In this document: piece after piece, positions 16,573-26,634 of the stretch | How positions within the stretch are numbered: position 1 is the stretch's first letter | Layout of the letters: every line of letters starts with the position of its first letter | Assembly (NCBI RefSeq): GCF_018687635.1 | Contig: NZ_CP061300.1 | Span: 1,943,424 to 2,007,423, forward strand | DNA: 64,000 nt | From: Polynucleobacter sp. MWH-Braz-FAM2G | Lineage (GTDB): Bacteria; Pseudomonadota; Gammaproteobacteria; Burkholderiales; Burkholderiaceae | Reading direction: 5' to 3' | The notes under the pieces: model-generated | What the model saw: the letters and a program-made list of their open reading frames with translations, nothing else | Databases searched by the model: none | Told to the model about the DNA's origin: nothing | Made by a program: the position numbers and the translations under genes

Positions 16573-17412
16573 ATGCCTGACCCCAACAAATCCCTTTTAG
16601 ACCGTTTGGCTGATTTTTTAACTCCACAGCCAATCGAACCCAGTGAACGCCGTCGAGAGCTCATTAATACCCTGCGTGAAGCGCAAGCCGAGGGATTGAT
16701 TGATGCAGATGCCCTCTCTATGATCGAGGGAGTTTTTCAGGTGGGTCAACTTTGCGCCCGTGACATTCTTGTTCCCCGTGCGCAAATTGACTGGATTGAT
16801 ATCAATAAACCACTACCTGAAATTATCAAAAGCGTAATTGAAGCCGCACATTCTCGCTTTCCTGTGTTTGAAGGAAGTAGGGACAATGTCATTGGAATTT
16901 TGCTAGCTAAAGACCTATTGCGTCACGCAACTGAAAATGACTTCCAAGTGCGGGACTGGTTACGTCCAGCAGTATTTATTCCGGAGTCTAAAAGACTGAG
17001 CGTCTTGTTACGCGACTTCAAAGACAATCGAAATCATTTAGCGATTGTGGTTGACGAATACAGTGGCGTAGCTGGAATCATCACCATTGAAGATGTGCTT
17101 GAGCAAATTGTTGGTGATATTGAAGATGAACATGACATTGATGAAGAAGCTGATAATCTGATTGCCCTAGATAACGGCGACATTCGGGTTAAAGGCATCA
17201 CTGAGCTTGAGCAATTTAATAAAGCCCTTGGCACTCATTTTGAAGTTGAGGATATCGAGACAGTGGCAGGCCTAGTAATTCAACATCTAGGTCGCGTCCC
17301 CAAAATGGGCGAACTCGTCCAAATTGACAATATTGAATTTGAAGTACAACGTGCTGACCCAAGACAAATTCATATTCTGTTAGCACGACAAATAAATAAG
17401 AAATCAGACTGA
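16573..17412 (+). CDS. corC: HlyC/CorC family CBS-domain protein (YbeX-like)
   Basis: A 279-residue soluble protein. After a charged N-terminal helix come two CBS motifs (about residues 65-125 and 130-185; VPRAQIDWID and VVDEYSGVAGIITIEDVLEQIVGDIEDE) and a C-terminal CorC_HlyC FAD-like domain (195-275). The E. coli homologue YbeX/CorC was named for magnesium and cobalt efflux and also affects ribosome metabolism, which fits its place between ybeY and lnt. It has no membrane segments. The lnt gene begins 8 bp after its stop. Confidence 0.9.
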   Translation: MPDPNKSLLDRLADFLTPQPIEPSERRRELINTLREAQAEGLIDADALSMIEGVFQVGQLCARDILVPRAQIDWIDINKPLPEIIKSVIEAAHSRFPVFEGSRDNVIGILLAKDLLRHATENDFQVRDWLRPAVFIPESKRLSVLLRDFKDNRNHLAIVVDEYSGVAGIITIEDVLEQIVGDIEDEHDIDEEADNLIALDNGDIRVKGITELEQFNKALGTHFEVEDIETVAGLVIQHLGRVPKMGELVQIDNIEFEVQRADPRQIHILLARQINKKSD

Positions 17413-17420
17413 GACTTAGA

Positions 17421-18953
17421 TTGTTAGATCAACACTCTTATCAACAGCATATTAGCGTCAAAATCTTTTCAGTATTTCTGCTGTTTGCGTTGGGCGCAGT
17501 TTTGGCCGCGAGTGCTGAATTAACATATGGCGGTTGGATTCAGATCCCCATTCTCAGCATTCTTTGGTGGCGCCTTGACTCACCTGTAGCCAATACACTT
17601 AAGAAACAATTCGGACTCGGCCTCTTATTCGGCATTGGTTATTTTGTTGTAGGTCTTTGGTGGATCTATATTAGCCTTCATGATGTTGGCGGTATAAACG
17701 CACTACTGGCTTGCATTGGCGTACTTTTGCTCTCAGCCTATGTTGCACTTTATTTTTCTTTAGCTACGCTTGCCATTTCAGCATTTAGCAAGAACCGGCT
17801 AACGGGTCTATTTTTGGCGGCAAGCTGGGTTCTTGCGGAATTTTTGCGCGGCTATATCTTTACTGGCTTCCCTTGGATGGGCTTTGCTGAGACACAGTTC
17901 AATGGCCCATTTGCTCCTATAGCACCTTTCTTTGGTGGTCTTGCCTGCACTTTTTTGGTTATATGGACATCCTGGGAAATCTATCAACTTCGCAAACATA
18001 TAACTTCGAGCCTACTGCTAATTACATCTGCATTAGCTATCTCGCTATTCGCAAGCTCATTTAGCTTTACTAAGCCTACTGGGGAGCCAATTAGCGTAAG
18101 ACTTATTCAAGGAAACTTTGAACAAAGTCTCAAATTTAATCCCCAAGCAATTGGGCAACAAATAGATTTTTATACCCGGGAAATCACAAAAGAAGCTGCC
18201 AATCTCATCATCATTCCCGAGACCGCCTTTCCATGGCCACAACCAAATTTACCGTTTGGCCTTTTGCAATATTTACAAACTTTTTCCAATAGTAGCGGCA
18301 GCAATATTTTGCTTGGTTTAATCGGGGAGGTGCCAAAAGAAAACGGGGTGCAGTATTCCAATCGTGCGACTGGACTTTCCCCCAATCAGCCTCCTTATCA
18401 ATACGATAAATCACACCTTGTTCCTTTTGGAGAATTTATTCCTCCTGGATTTCAATGGTTTGTTAAAGCCTTTCATGTACCAATGAGTGACTTTGCTAGG
18501 GGCGATTTGAAACAAGCACCGCTCACCATTGTTCGCAAAGGTCAAGACGACCTTCATGCAGCCATTACGATTTGTTATGAGGATGTCTTTGGCGGCGAGC
18601 TAGCTTATCGCATACAAAATAGTGATAAGCCTGTTAATTTATTAATTAATATGACCAATCTTGCATGGTTTGGAGACTCCCAAGCGCCCACCCAGCAACT
18701 CAGACTTTCACAATTACGCTCGCTGGAAACCGGTCTTCCCGCCTTACGCGCTACCAACACGGGCATAACGGCGGTTTTAGGTCCTGATGGCAAATTACTG
18801 CAATCGCTCCCAGAATTTACCCAAACTACCTTGAGTGCCAACGTACAAGCTTATGCTGGAAAGACGCCCTATGTTATTTGGGGCAATTTACCAATTTTGG
18901 TTCTTTCGTGCCTGCTACTGCTCTGGGGTCTGATTCGTCATAGACGTTTTTGA
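17421..18953 (+). CDS. lnt: Apolipoprotein N-acyltransferase
   Basis: A 510-residue inner-membrane enzyme that puts the third acyl chain on the N-terminal cysteine of lipoproteins. Eight N-terminal hydrophobic segments precede a periplasmic nitrilase-like domain. The catalytic triad is complete: E267 (IPETAFPWP), K330 (YDKSHLVPFGEF) and C385 (TICYEDVFG). The start is TTG 17421; the next methionine is at residue 153, inside the membrane domain, so an unusual start codon is needed. A weak GAG element lies about 7 nt upstream. It closes the miaB-ybeY-corC-lnt cluster. Confidence 0.93.
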   Translation: MLDQHSYQQHISVKIFSVFLLFALGAVLAASAELTYGGWIQIPILSILWWRLDSPVANTLKKQFGLGLLFGIGYFVVGLWWIYISLHDVGGINALLACIGVLLLSAYVALYFSLATLAISAFSKNRLTGLFLAASWVLAEFLRGYIFTGFPWMGFAETQFNGPFAPIAPFFGGLACTFLVIWTSWEIYQLRKHITSSLLLITSALAISLFASSFSFTKPTGEPISVRLIQGNFEQSLKFNPQAIGQQIDFYTREITKEAANLIIIPETAFPWPQPNLPFGLLQYLQTFSNSSGSNILLGLIGEVPKENGVQYSNRATGLSPNQPPYQYDKSHLVPFGEFIPPGFQWFVKAFHVPMSDFARGDLKQAPLTIVRKGQDDLHAAITICYEDVFGGELAYRIQNSDKPVNLLINMTNLAWFGDSQAPTQQLRLSQLRSLETGLPALRATNTGITAVLGPDGKLLQSLPEFTQTTLSANVQAYAGKTPYVIWGNLPILVLSCLLLLWGLIRHRRF

Positions 18954-19012
18954 GCATTTTTAACTCTTGAGTACCATAGCCATGTAAAATCAATGGCTTA
19001 GCTAGGTTAATC

Positions 19013-19903
19013 ATGCTTACTTTTCAGCAAATCATTCTCAAACTACAAGATTATTGGGACCAACAAGGTTGCGCCCTATTACAACCCATCGACCTTGAGG
19101 TAGGAGCAGGCACATCCCATACCGCAACTTTCCTTCGGGCTATTGGTCCTGAACCCTGGAAGGCGGCTTATGTTCAGCCATCCCGCAGACCAAAAGATGG
19201 TCGTTATGGCGAGAACCCAAATCGTCTACAGCACTACTACCAATACCAGGTAGTTTTAAAACCAGCCCCTGACAATATTCTCGATCTATATTTGGGGTCT
19301 CTTGCCGCATTGGGCTTGGACCTCAAAGAAAATGACGTCCGCTTTGTAGAAGATGACTGGGAGAATCCGACTTTAGGAGCTTGGGGTTTAGGTTGGGAGG
19401 TCTGGCTCAACGGCATGGAAGTAACCCAATTTACCTATTTCCAACAAGTCGGTGGCTTAGATTGCAAGCCTGTTCTTGGCGAAATCACATACGGTATTGA
19501 ACGTTTAGCAATGTATATACAGAACTGCTCAAACGTCTATGACTTAGTTTGGGCTGATGGCATCTCATATGGTGATGTGTATCACCAAAATGAGGTTGAG
19601 CAATCTTGCTATAACTTTGAGCACTCAAATACTGATCTGCTATTTGTTAATTTCACTAACTATGAAAGTGAAGCGAAGCGTTTAATGGAAGTTCCACTAG
19701 CGCTGCCTGCATATGAAATGGTTCTCAAGGCAGCGCATACATTTAATTTGCTCGATGCTCGCGGCGCCATCTCAGTTACTGAACGTGCAGCCTATATCGG
19801 ACGCATTCGCAATCTTTCTCGGGCCGTTGCTCAAGCCTACTTTGAGTCTAGAGAAAAACTAGGCTTTCCTATGTGTCAACGTCAAGCTAAAGCACAGGCT
19901 TAA
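19013..19903 (+). CDS. glyQ: Glycine--tRNA ligase alpha subunit
   Basis: A 296-residue class II synthetase catalytic subunit. The N-terminus [20 protein letters not shown], then [20 protein letters not shown] and [20 protein letters not shown], is the standard alpha-chain sequence; [21 protein letters not shown] holds motif 3. It forms the alpha2beta2 enzyme with glyS, which starts 27 bp later. Length matches the family. Confidence 0.98.
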   Translation: MLTFQQIILKLQDYWDQQGCALLQPIDLEVGAGTSHTATFLRAIGPEPWKAAYVQPSRRPKDGRYGENPNRLQHYYQYQVVLKPAPDNILDLYLGSLAALGLDLKENDVRFVEDDWENPTLGAWGLGWEVWLNGMEVTQFTYFQQVGGLDCKPVLGEITYGIERLAMYIQNCSNVYDLVWADGISYGDVYHQNEVEQSCYNFEHSNTDLLFVNFTNYESEAKRLMEVPLALPAYEMVLKAAHTFNLLDARGAISVTERAAYIGRIRNLSRAVAQAYFESREKLGFPMCQRQAKAQA

Positions 19904-19930
19904 GCGTATCAAGATTTCTGCATTCCACTT

Positions 19931-22069
19931 ATGAGCACATCTAATTCAAAACCTCAATCAGCTACTTTATTGATTGAAGTATTTACCGAAGAATTACCTC
20001 CGAAGTCATTGCGCCGTCTAGGTGATGCTTTTAGTGCAGGCATCTTTGCAGCACTCAAATCTGCTGGATTAGCAACCGAGTCATCACTGGTGACTGGCTT
20101 TGCAACACCACGCCGCTTAGCAGTTCAAATCACTAATGTTCTAAATCAAGCGCCGGATTATCCAGTCCGTGAAAAACTCCTGCCAACCAGCATTGCTTTT
20201 GATGCTGAAGGCAAAGCAACCCCACCTTTACTCAAAAAATTAGGTGCACTAGGATATGCAGATGTTGACCTCACCACCTTAGAAAAAGCTGGTGAAGGCA
20301 AGAATGAAGCGCTTTATCTGAATGTCATCGCCAAGGGCGCCGCTCTTGAACAAACAGCTCAAATGGCACTCGAGCAGACGTTGAATAAGTTACCGATTGC
20401 AAAAATGATGCATTACCAAGTGCCGCAGAAAGATGGTCAATTGGCTGACGTCCAATTTGCTCGTCCTGCTCACCGCATTATTGTCCTACATGGGGATGCT
20501 GTGCTTAATATCAGCGCACTAGGTATCAAGGCAAATCATCAAACCGAAGGGCATCGCTTTTTAGCACCTGGAATTATCACTATTAATAATGCGGATCAGT
20601 ACGAATCTGAACTGCAATCTAAAGCTAAGATCATCCCCAGCTTTAGCAAACGTCGTGACCAAATTGAATCTGCTCTTTTAAAAGCGGCTGGCGATGATTT
20701 GGTGTTGATGCCAGAAAGCCTTCTTGATGAGGTAACCGCTCTTGTTGAATGGCCAGCTATTTATGAATGCCACTTTGATCAAGAATTCTTGGAAGTTCCA
20801 CAAGAATGCTTGATTTTGACCATGCAAACCAATCAAAAGTACTTTGCATTGACCGATAAAAATGGCAAGTTACGTAATCGATTTTTAATTGTCTCCAATA
20901 TTGAAACCAAAAAGCCTGACGCCATTATTTCTGGTAACGAGAGAGTTGTACGCCCCCGTTTATCTGACGCTCGCTTCTTCTTCCAGCAAGATCAAAAGCG
21001 CCCACTAGCTTCACGCATAGCTGATCTAGGCAAGGTGGTTTATCACAACCAGCTTGGTAATCAGCTAGATCGTACCAAGCGGGTTCAAGGACTTGCAATT
21101 GGAATCGCCAAAAAACTAGGTGTCGATGAAAAGTTGGCCTCACGTGCTGCTGAAATTGCTAAAACAGACCTATTAACCGATATGGTTGGTGAGTTCCCAG
21201 AATTACAAGGAATTATGGGTCGTTATTACGCAACTCATGATGGTGAGCATCTTGATGTAGCTAGCGCTTGTAGCGAACACTACATGCCACGCTTTGCTGG
21301 TGATGAGCTACCGCAAACACAAACTGGCACTATTTTGGCAATTGCTGACAAACTAGAAACACTGGTAGGGATTTGGGGTGTAGGACTTGCGCCCACTGGC
21401 GATAAGGATCCTTATGCACTGCGCCGTCATGCCCTCGGCATCTGTCGTTTGCTTTTGGAGAAAAATCTTTCGCTCAATTTGCCAGATCTTATTGAGATGG
21501 CTCGCGCCCAGTTCTCTCAAGCAGACGTGCAAGAGAAAGCAAATACGGCTGATATCTACGCATTCATTATTGATCGTTTACGCGCCTATCTAAGAGACCA
21601 ATCGGTTGCTGGTAAAGCATTCACTAGCGCTGAGATTGACGCTGTCCTCAGCCAAGAGCCAGCGCAAATCAATGATTTGATTGAACGCTTGAGAGCATTG
21701 CGTGAATTTAATGCTCTTGAAGAAGCTGCTCAGCTTGCTGCCGCCAATAAGCGTATTAGTAATATTTTGAAGAAGACCTCCACTGCCATACCGGCAACTT
21801 GCTCAGAAAAATTACTGCAAATACCAGCAGAGGCTACATTACATAAGGCCCTAGAAGCAGTTACTCCAGCACTCACTGCTGCTTATGAAAAACGACAGTT
21901 TGTGGAACTCTTAAGATCTCTTGTAGCCTTGAGTAAACCTATTGACCAATTTTTTGCCGATGTCATGGTCATGGATCCAAATACCGAGTTACGCGATAAC
22001 CGTTTAGCGCTCTTGCAACAACTTCACCAGAAAATGAATCTCGTTGCCGATCTCGGCAAACTAGCATGA
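19931..22069 (+). CDS. glyS: Glycine--tRNA ligase beta subunit
   Basis: A 712-residue beta chain that binds tRNA(Gly) for the GlyQ catalytic subunit. It begins with LLIEVFTEELPPKSL and carries ATPRRLAVQI and MQTNQKYFALTDKNGKL, hallmarks of the family. A central HD-like region (KTDLLTDMVGEFPELQGIMG) and a C-terminal DALR-like anticodon domain are present. Its stop overlaps the gmhB start as ATGA, so these genes appear co-translated. Confidence 0.98.
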   Translation: MSTSNSKPQSATLLIEVFTEELPPKSLRRLGDAFSAGIFAALKSAGLATESSLVTGFATPRRLAVQITNVLNQAPDYPVREKLLPTSIAFDAEGKATPPLLKKLGALGYADVDLTTLEKAGEGKNEALYLNVIAKGAALEQTAQMALEQTLNKLPIAKMMHYQVPQKDGQLADVQFARPAHRIIVLHGDAVLNISALGIKANHQTEGHRFLAPGIITINNADQYESELQSKAKIIPSFSKRRDQIESALLKAAGDDLVLMPESLLDEVTALVEWPAIYECHFDQEFLEVPQECLILTMQTNQKYFALTDKNGKLRNRFLIVSNIETKKPDAIISGNERVVRPRLSDARFFFQQDQKRPLASRIADLGKVVYHNQLGNQLDRTKRVQGLAIGIAKKLGVDEKLASRAAEIAKTDLLTDMVGEFPELQGIMGRYYATHDGEHLDVASACSEHYMPRFAGDELPQTQTGTILAIADKLETLVGIWGVGLAPTGDKDPYALRRHALGICRLLLEKNLSLNLPDLIEMARAQFSQADVQEKANTADIYAFIIDRLRAYLRDQSVAGKAFTSAEIDAVLSQEPAQINDLIERLRALREFNALEEAAQLAAANKRISNILKKTSTAIPATCSEKLLQIPAEATLHKALEAVTPALTAAYEKRQFVELLRSLVALSKPIDQFFADVMVMDPNTELRDNRLALLQQLHQKMNLVADLGKLA

Positions 22070-22638
22070 GCACTGGCTCCTCTAAACTGATAATTCTGGA
22101 TCGCGATGGCGTGATCAACGAGGATCGCGATGATTATGTGAAGTCGGTAGACGAGTGGATCCCCATACCTGGCAGTCTAGAAGCAATCGCCCTATTAAAT
22201 CAGGCCGGTTATCAAATTGCCATTGCAACTAACCAATCCGGACTTTCTAGAGGTTATTTCAGCATTAACGATTTGCATGCCATGCATAGCAAAATGGAAG
22301 CATTGTTAAAGCCCTTGGGCGGACGTATCGATAGTATTTTTTTCTGTCCTCATCAGGATGCCCACCAATGCGATTGCCGTAAACCAGCGCCTGGTCTCAT
22401 GAAAGAGATCGCATTACGCTACAAGAAGATTGATAGCACTCACCCTCTTGCTGGCGTTCCCATAGTTGGAGATTCTTTACGTGATCTACAAGCTGGAGTG
22501 GCTTTAGGAGCAACACCTCATTTAGTACTGACTGGAAAAGGCCAAAAGACGATGGCAAAAGGTGACTTACCTGCAGGCACACAAATACACGCTGATCTAC
22601 TAGCATTTGCAAATACACTTTTAGAAAATAAGGTTTAG
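22066..22638 (+). CDS. gmhB: D-glycero-beta-D-manno-heptose-1,7-bisphosphate 7-phosphatase
   Basis: A 190-residue HAD-family phosphatase in LPS heptose synthesis. The nucleophile motif LDRDGVINED gives D12 and D14. A structural zinc loop typical of GmhB is present: C94, H96, C102 and C104 in CPHQDAHQCDC. ATNQSGLSRG (54-63) is the motif II region and GDSLRDLQAG motif IV. The operon position glyQ-glyS-gmhB-plsC is common in betaproteobacteria. The sequence is not that of the MupP-type phosphatase needed for MurNAc recycling. Confidence 0.93.
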   Translation: MSTGSSKLIILDRDGVINEDRDDYVKSVDEWIPIPGSLEAIALLNQAGYQIAIATNQSGLSRGYFSINDLHAMHSKMEALLKPLGGRIDSIFFCPHQDAHQCDCRKPAPGLMKEIALRYKKIDSTHPLAGVPIVGDSLRDLQAGVALGATPHLVLTGKGQKTMAKGDLPAGTQIHADLLAFANTLLENKV

Positions 22639-22645
22639 AACAGAC

Positions 22646-23380
22646 ATGATGTTGATTCGCTCCATCCTCTTCGCTTTATTTTTACTGGTGTTCACTCCCA
22701 TTTGGTCAGTACTCTGCTTGCTGGCTTTTCCATTTTTGAACCCAGAAAATCGCTACACCTTCATTGGACTCTGGAACAAAATAGTGATTGCCTTATTAAA
22801 GCCACTGTGTGGAATTCAGTATGAGATCCGCGGCATGGAAAATATGCAGGCTGTCCTAAACGAGCGCGTCATTATCTTAAGCAAACATCAGTCTGCTTAT
22901 GAAACGATTGCTTATATTGCTTTGCTACCCAAGCAACTTTGTTTTGTTTTTAAACGTGAGTTACTTTGGATCCCATTTTTTGGCTGGGCTTTGGCTCTGC
23001 TGAAAATGATCCACATAGATCGTTCTAATAAACAGAGTGCAGCCCATTCAGTAGCAACTCAGGGTCGTAAACGCTTGAGTGAAGGTAAATGGATTATGCT
23101 TTTTCCGGAAGGCACTAGAACCCCTACAGGGTCTACTAAGCCATATCGCAAAGGTGGTGCACGTCTAGCGAGCGCTACTGATGCTTTGGTTATTCCGATT
23201 GCACATAATGCCGGTCGCTGTTGGCCAAAAAATAGTTTTCTAAAACATCCTGGCACAGTGATTTTTTCAATTGGACCGGCAATCAACTCAGCCAATAAAT
23301 CAGCGGAACAACTTCAACAAGAGGTAGAGAGTTGGATTGAAGCTGAAATGCGTGTAATTGATCCCACTGCATACAAATAA
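22646..23380 (+). CDS. plsC: 1-acyl-sn-glycerol-3-phosphate acyltransferase (PlsC-like)
   Basis: A 244-residue membrane-attached acyltransferase of the lysophosphatidate acyltransferase family. A hydrophobic N-terminal segment (about residues 5-30) precedes the catalytic domain. The motif usually written HX4D reads HQSAYE here (H81, E86), a variant seen in this betaproteobacterial subgroup, and the second motif FPEGTR (153-158) is intact. It transfers an acyl chain to lysophosphatidic acid. It lies 7 bp after gmhB and ends the operon; the convergent rsmA gene ends 34 bp away. Confidence 0.85.
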   Translation: MMLIRSILFALFLLVFTPIWSVLCLLAFPFLNPENRYTFIGLWNKIVIALLKPLCGIQYEIRGMENMQAVLNERVIILSKHQSAYETIAYIALLPKQLCFVFKRELLWIPFFGWALALLKMIHIDRSNKQSAAHSVATQGRKRLSEGKWIMLFPEGTRTPTGSTKPYRKGGARLASATDALVIPIAHNAGRCWPKNSFLKHPGTVIFSIGPAINSANKSAEQLQQEVESWIEAEMRVIDPTAYK

Positions 23381-23414
23381 AAATACTGTTTTAAAGATTG
23401 GCGCCTAAGCAGAA

Positions 23415-24191
23415 TTAAGCCGCTTGGATCTTTGCCCACTCAATGTACCGGTCTACTGAAATGTCTTGAGCTCTCGACTTGAGCTCTTCATCTGTCAAGC
23501 CTAATTGCTCCGAAAATACTTGCAAATTGGTACGCAACATTTTTCTTCTTTGGGAAAATGCAGCTGCCACAATCTTCTCTAAAGAACTCCATTGCACTTC
23601 GGTTAATGAAAAATCTCTTCTTGGAATCATGCGTACCACAGCAGAATTCACCTTGGGGTGAGGTTCAAAGGCTTCAGGAGGCACCTCCAACACCAATTCC
23701 ATATCGTAGCGGGCTTGTAGCATGACAGATAAGCGGCTGAAATCAGAGCTACCCGCCTTCGCGACCATTCTTTCAACCACTTCAGCTTGCAACATAAATA
23801 CTTGTTCATCAATAAAATTAGCGGCAGAAACTAAATGAAATAGCAATGGTGATGAGATGTTGTAAGGCAAGTTACCAACAACCTTACATAAGCCTTGTTT
23901 GCTTAAACGATTTTGAGCCCATGCCAAGAAATCAAATTTAAGGGCATCGCCCTCAATCACGTTGAGGCCCTTAAGATTCTTTTCATTCCAAAAAGCTACT
24001 AAATCACGATCAATTTCTAAGAGGTCCAACTGATCAAGACTACTTAACAAAGGCAGCGTTAAGGCACCAAGACCAGGTCCAATTTCGATAACATGCATAT
24101 CCGAACTAGGATTGATGAGCGAGACAATCGAATAAATAATTCCGTTGTCTTGTAGAAAGTTTTGCCCAAATCGTTTACGTGCGCGATGCAT
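23415..24191 (-). CDS. rsmA: 16S rRNA (adenine(1518)-N6/adenine(1519)-N6)-dimethyltransferase
   Basis: A 258-residue methyltransferase (KsgA) that dimethylates two adjacent adenines in helix 45 of 16S rRNA. The start RKRFGQNFLQD is classical. The SAM motif EIGPGLGALTLPLL and the catalytic NLPYNISSPLLFHL (about 104-117) are intact. It follows pdxA by 3 bp on the minus strand, the order lptD-surA-pdxA-rsmA known from E. coli; apaG and apaH are not part of this version. Confidence 0.97.
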   Translation of the reverse strand: MHRARKRFGQNFLQDNGIIYSIVSLINPSSDMHVIEIGPGLGALTLPLLSSLDQLDLLEIDRDLVAFWNEKNLKGLNVIEGDALKFDFLAWAQNRLSKQGLCKVVGNLPYNISSPLLFHLVSAANFIDEQVFMLQAEVVERMVAKAGSSDFSRLSVMLQARYDMELVLEVPPEAFEPHPKVNSAVVRMIPRRDFSLTEVQWSSLEKIVAAAFSQRRKMLRTNLQVFSEQLGLTDEELKSRAQDISVDRYIEWAKIQAA

Positions 24192-24194
24192 GAA

Positions 24195-25211
24195 TTAGTT
24201 TAGCCTTTGTTGATTAAGGGCTAATTGATAGGCTAAACGAAGGGCTTCAAGCATGCTACCAGCGTCCGCTATTCCTTTACCCGCAATGTCCAAGGCCGTT
24301 CCGTGATCTACCGATGTGCGAATAATCGGCAACCCGAGAGTGACATTGATTCCATTTCCAAATGTCACAAATTTAAAGGGTGCCAAGCCTTGATCATGAT
24401 AAATTGCAATGAACGCATCGACTTTGGAGATGGATTCAGCATCAAACATCGTATCGCCTGGATGAGGACCAGATACATTCACTCCCAACTCTTTAGCCGC
24501 TTCGATTGCAGGGGTAATAATTTCTATTTCTTCCCGCCCTAAATGACCGGACTCCCCAGCATGGGGATTTAGACCAGCCACACGAATTAATGGTTTAGCA
24601 ATGCCAAATTTTTTTTGTAAATCTTGATTCACGATTTGAATCGTATTTAATATCAACTCATAACTTAGGGCTTGTGGCACCTCTTTTAAAGGAAGGTGTG
24701 TTGTAGCTAAAGCAACTCGCAAATCTCGCGGAGCCGTTAGCCCCAGAAAACCATTGGGTAATTGGGCGCATAACATCATGACTACATGAGAACTATTGCA
24801 GCGTTGCGCCAAGTACTCCGTATGCCCCGTAAAGGGTGTGCCAGCGTCATTGATAATACTTTTTTGAAGTGGTGCGGTTACCATGGCATCATAGCGACCT
24901 TGCAAGCACCCATCGATAGCGTAGTTCAATTGATTAATAACATACGAGGCATTATCAACATTTAAGAGGCCCGGCGTTACAGTCGCCCCCAGCGAAATTG
25001 GATGAAATTGCAGCCTATCCAATAACTCTGAGGAAATACCTTTGGGCACTAAAAATAATGTTTTATCGCCCAATAAAGTAATCTGAACATTAACTTGTTC
25101 ACGCAAAAAATCTAGTGAAGCTACAAGAGAAACTTCAGGCCCTACTCCAGCTGGCTCGCCAGTACTTACAACGAGATTAACGTGGCGGGCTACTTGCTGC
25201 ATCATCCACAT
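24195..25211 (-). CDS. pdxA: 4-hydroxythreonine-4-phosphate dehydrogenase
   Basis: A 338-residue metal-dependent oxidoreductase of pyridoxal-phosphate synthesis. The three metal-binding histidines H172 (THLPL), H217 (NPHAGESG) and H272 (YHDQGL) match the E. coli ligands with a shift of six residues, and TGEPAGVGPE opens the fold. Three candidate ATG codons occur at 25211, 25205 and 25202; all lie within the end of surA, giving a 26-35 bp overlap and likely translational coupling. Confidence 0.95.
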   Translation of the reverse strand: MWMMQQVARHVNLVVSTGEPAGVGPEVSLVASLDFLREQVNVQITLLGDKTLFLVPKGISSELLDRLQFHPISLGATVTPGLLNVDNASYVINQLNYAIDGCLQGRYDAMVTAPLQKSIINDAGTPFTGHTEYLAQRCNSSHVVMMLCAQLPNGFLGLTAPRDLRVALATTHLPLKEVPQALSYELILNTIQIVNQDLQKKFGIAKPLIRVAGLNPHAGESGHLGREEIEIITPAIEAAKELGVNVSGPHPGDTMFDAESISKVDAFIAIYHDQGLAPFKFVTFGNGINVTLGLPIIRTSVDHGTALDIAGKGIADAGSMLEALRLAYQLALNQQRLN

Positions 25212-26634
25212 TCAGAATTTTTACAGTTGCGTTATCACGCAGCTCTCGCAACCATTCTTGGTAAGCTTGCTCAAATTTTCTTTCACGAATTGCCGCACGG
25301 GCAAATTGACGTTGCTTTTCGACAGTAAGCTGGCCTTCACGACGATCCAACACTTGTATCAAATGCCAACCAAATTCAGTTTTTACTGGGTTACTTACCT
25401 CACCAATTTGCAAACGATTCATTGCCTGCTCAAACTCGGGAACCAGGTCACCAGGACTCATCCAACCCAACTCCCCGCCATTTTGAGCGGAGCCATCTTC
25501 AGAATATTTTTTTGCTAGTTCTGCAAAATCAGCAGTCTTAGCGCGAATCTGATCGCGATAACCTTGCAAACGTCTCTCTGCGTCTTGATCAGTTAAACCA
25601 GGGCGACTCCGCAACAAAATATGACGAGATAAGGTTTGTGTGATGGGAATATTTTGTGGCATGTTTGAACCAGAAACTGGAGTAGCAGCCTGCTGTGGGG
25701 GAGGACTTGCTCCAACTGCACGTCTATCCAACACTTTAAGTACGTGATAGCCCGCAGGACTTTTCACCACAGTATTAGCCACTTGCCCACCACCAGTGTT
25801 GCGAATTGCCTCATAAAATAATTGAGGCAATCGATCGGCAGTACGATATCCCAACTCCTGAAACTTGATCTTCGGATTATCTTTTGCTGCCATAGCACCC
25901 AATTGCAAGAAATCAACATCTCCACGAGCATCTTTTAAAAGAATGTCGGCTTTCTTCTTTGCATCAGCCTGAGCACCAGCACCAGCATTAGCATCTACAG
26001 GGATAAATATCTGCGCAACATCAATCTCCTCGATATCACCTTTGCCAGCTGGAACAGAACGCGATGCGCCAACCGCAGTCATAGCGCGCGTACGATCGGC
26101 AATAAAGTTATCAATCTCAGCATCGGATATTTTGATCTTTGCTTCAATTTCGCGCTCTCGATATCGGCTCACCATAATATCGTCTCGCAAAAGTTCCTTA
26201 TATCGCTCAAACGTTGTACCAGAAGCGTTTACCTTAGCCTTAAACTCGGCATAAGTAGACTTATTTTTTGCAGCAAGATCCGCAATTATCTTATCCAACT
26301 CTTTATTACTAACCCTAATTCCTTCTTGCTCAGCATTTTGCAATTGAATTTTTTCAAGAATTAGGCGATCCAAAACTAATTTTCGCAACGATCCATCTTC
26401 GGGCAATTTAACACCTTGCTTTTTGAGAACTGCAATTCGATCATCGATTTCCTTGCGTGTTACAAAGCCAGTATTAACCACTGCGGCAACACCATCTATA
26501 TTTCGTATCTTAGAGTCAGCAGAAATATTCGACTTTGCTGCATCTTGAGCAAAGGACATATTCACCAATAAACAGAGGCCAAAAAAAATGGTGTGAATAA
26601 TAATTTGTTTAAAGCGAATCACAGAAAGCATCAT
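25177..26634 (-). CDS. surA: Periplasmic chaperone and peptidyl-prolyl isomerase SurA
   Basis: A 485-residue periplasmic folding factor for outer-membrane proteins. Residues 1-29 look like a signal peptide ending SFAQ. The N-terminal chaperone helices (about 45-190) precede two parvulin domains: the first at about 205-305, the second at about 335-440 with SRHILLRSRPGLTD, YSEDGSAQNGGELGWMSPG and FGWHLIQVLDRRE. The first has an enlarged loop rich in alanine and glycine. The final helix packs on the chaperone module. It overlaps lptD by 4 bp, its best-known client. Confidence 0.95.
   Translation of the reverse strand: MMLSVIRFKQIIIHTIFFGLCLLVNMSFAQDAAKSNISADSKIRNIDGVAAVVNTGFVTRKEIDDRIAVLKKQGVKLPEDGSLRKLVLDRLILEKIQLQNAEQEGIRVSNKELDKIIADLAAKNKSTYAEFKAKVNASGTTFERYKELLRDDIMVSRYREREIEAKIKISDAEIDNFIADRTRAMTAVGASRSVPAGKGDIEEIDVAQIFIPVDANAGAGAQADAKKKADILLKDARGDVDFLQLGAMAAKDNPKIKFQELGYRTADRLPQLFYEAIRNTGGGQVANTVVKSPAGYHVLKVLDRRAVGASPPPQQAATPVSGSNMPQNIPITQTLSRHILLRSRPGLTDQDAERRLQGYRDQIRAKTADFAELAKKYSEDGSAQNGGELGWMSPGDLVPEFEQAMNRLQIGEVSNPVKTEFGWHLIQVLDRREGQLTVEKQRQFARAAIRERKFEQAYQEWLRELRDNATVKILNVDDAASSPPR

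Noticed and set aside
22066..22638. MupP-type MurNAc-6-phosphate phosphatase
   Set aside because: The zinc-binding loop with C94, H96, C102 and C104 and the glyQS context mark GmhB.
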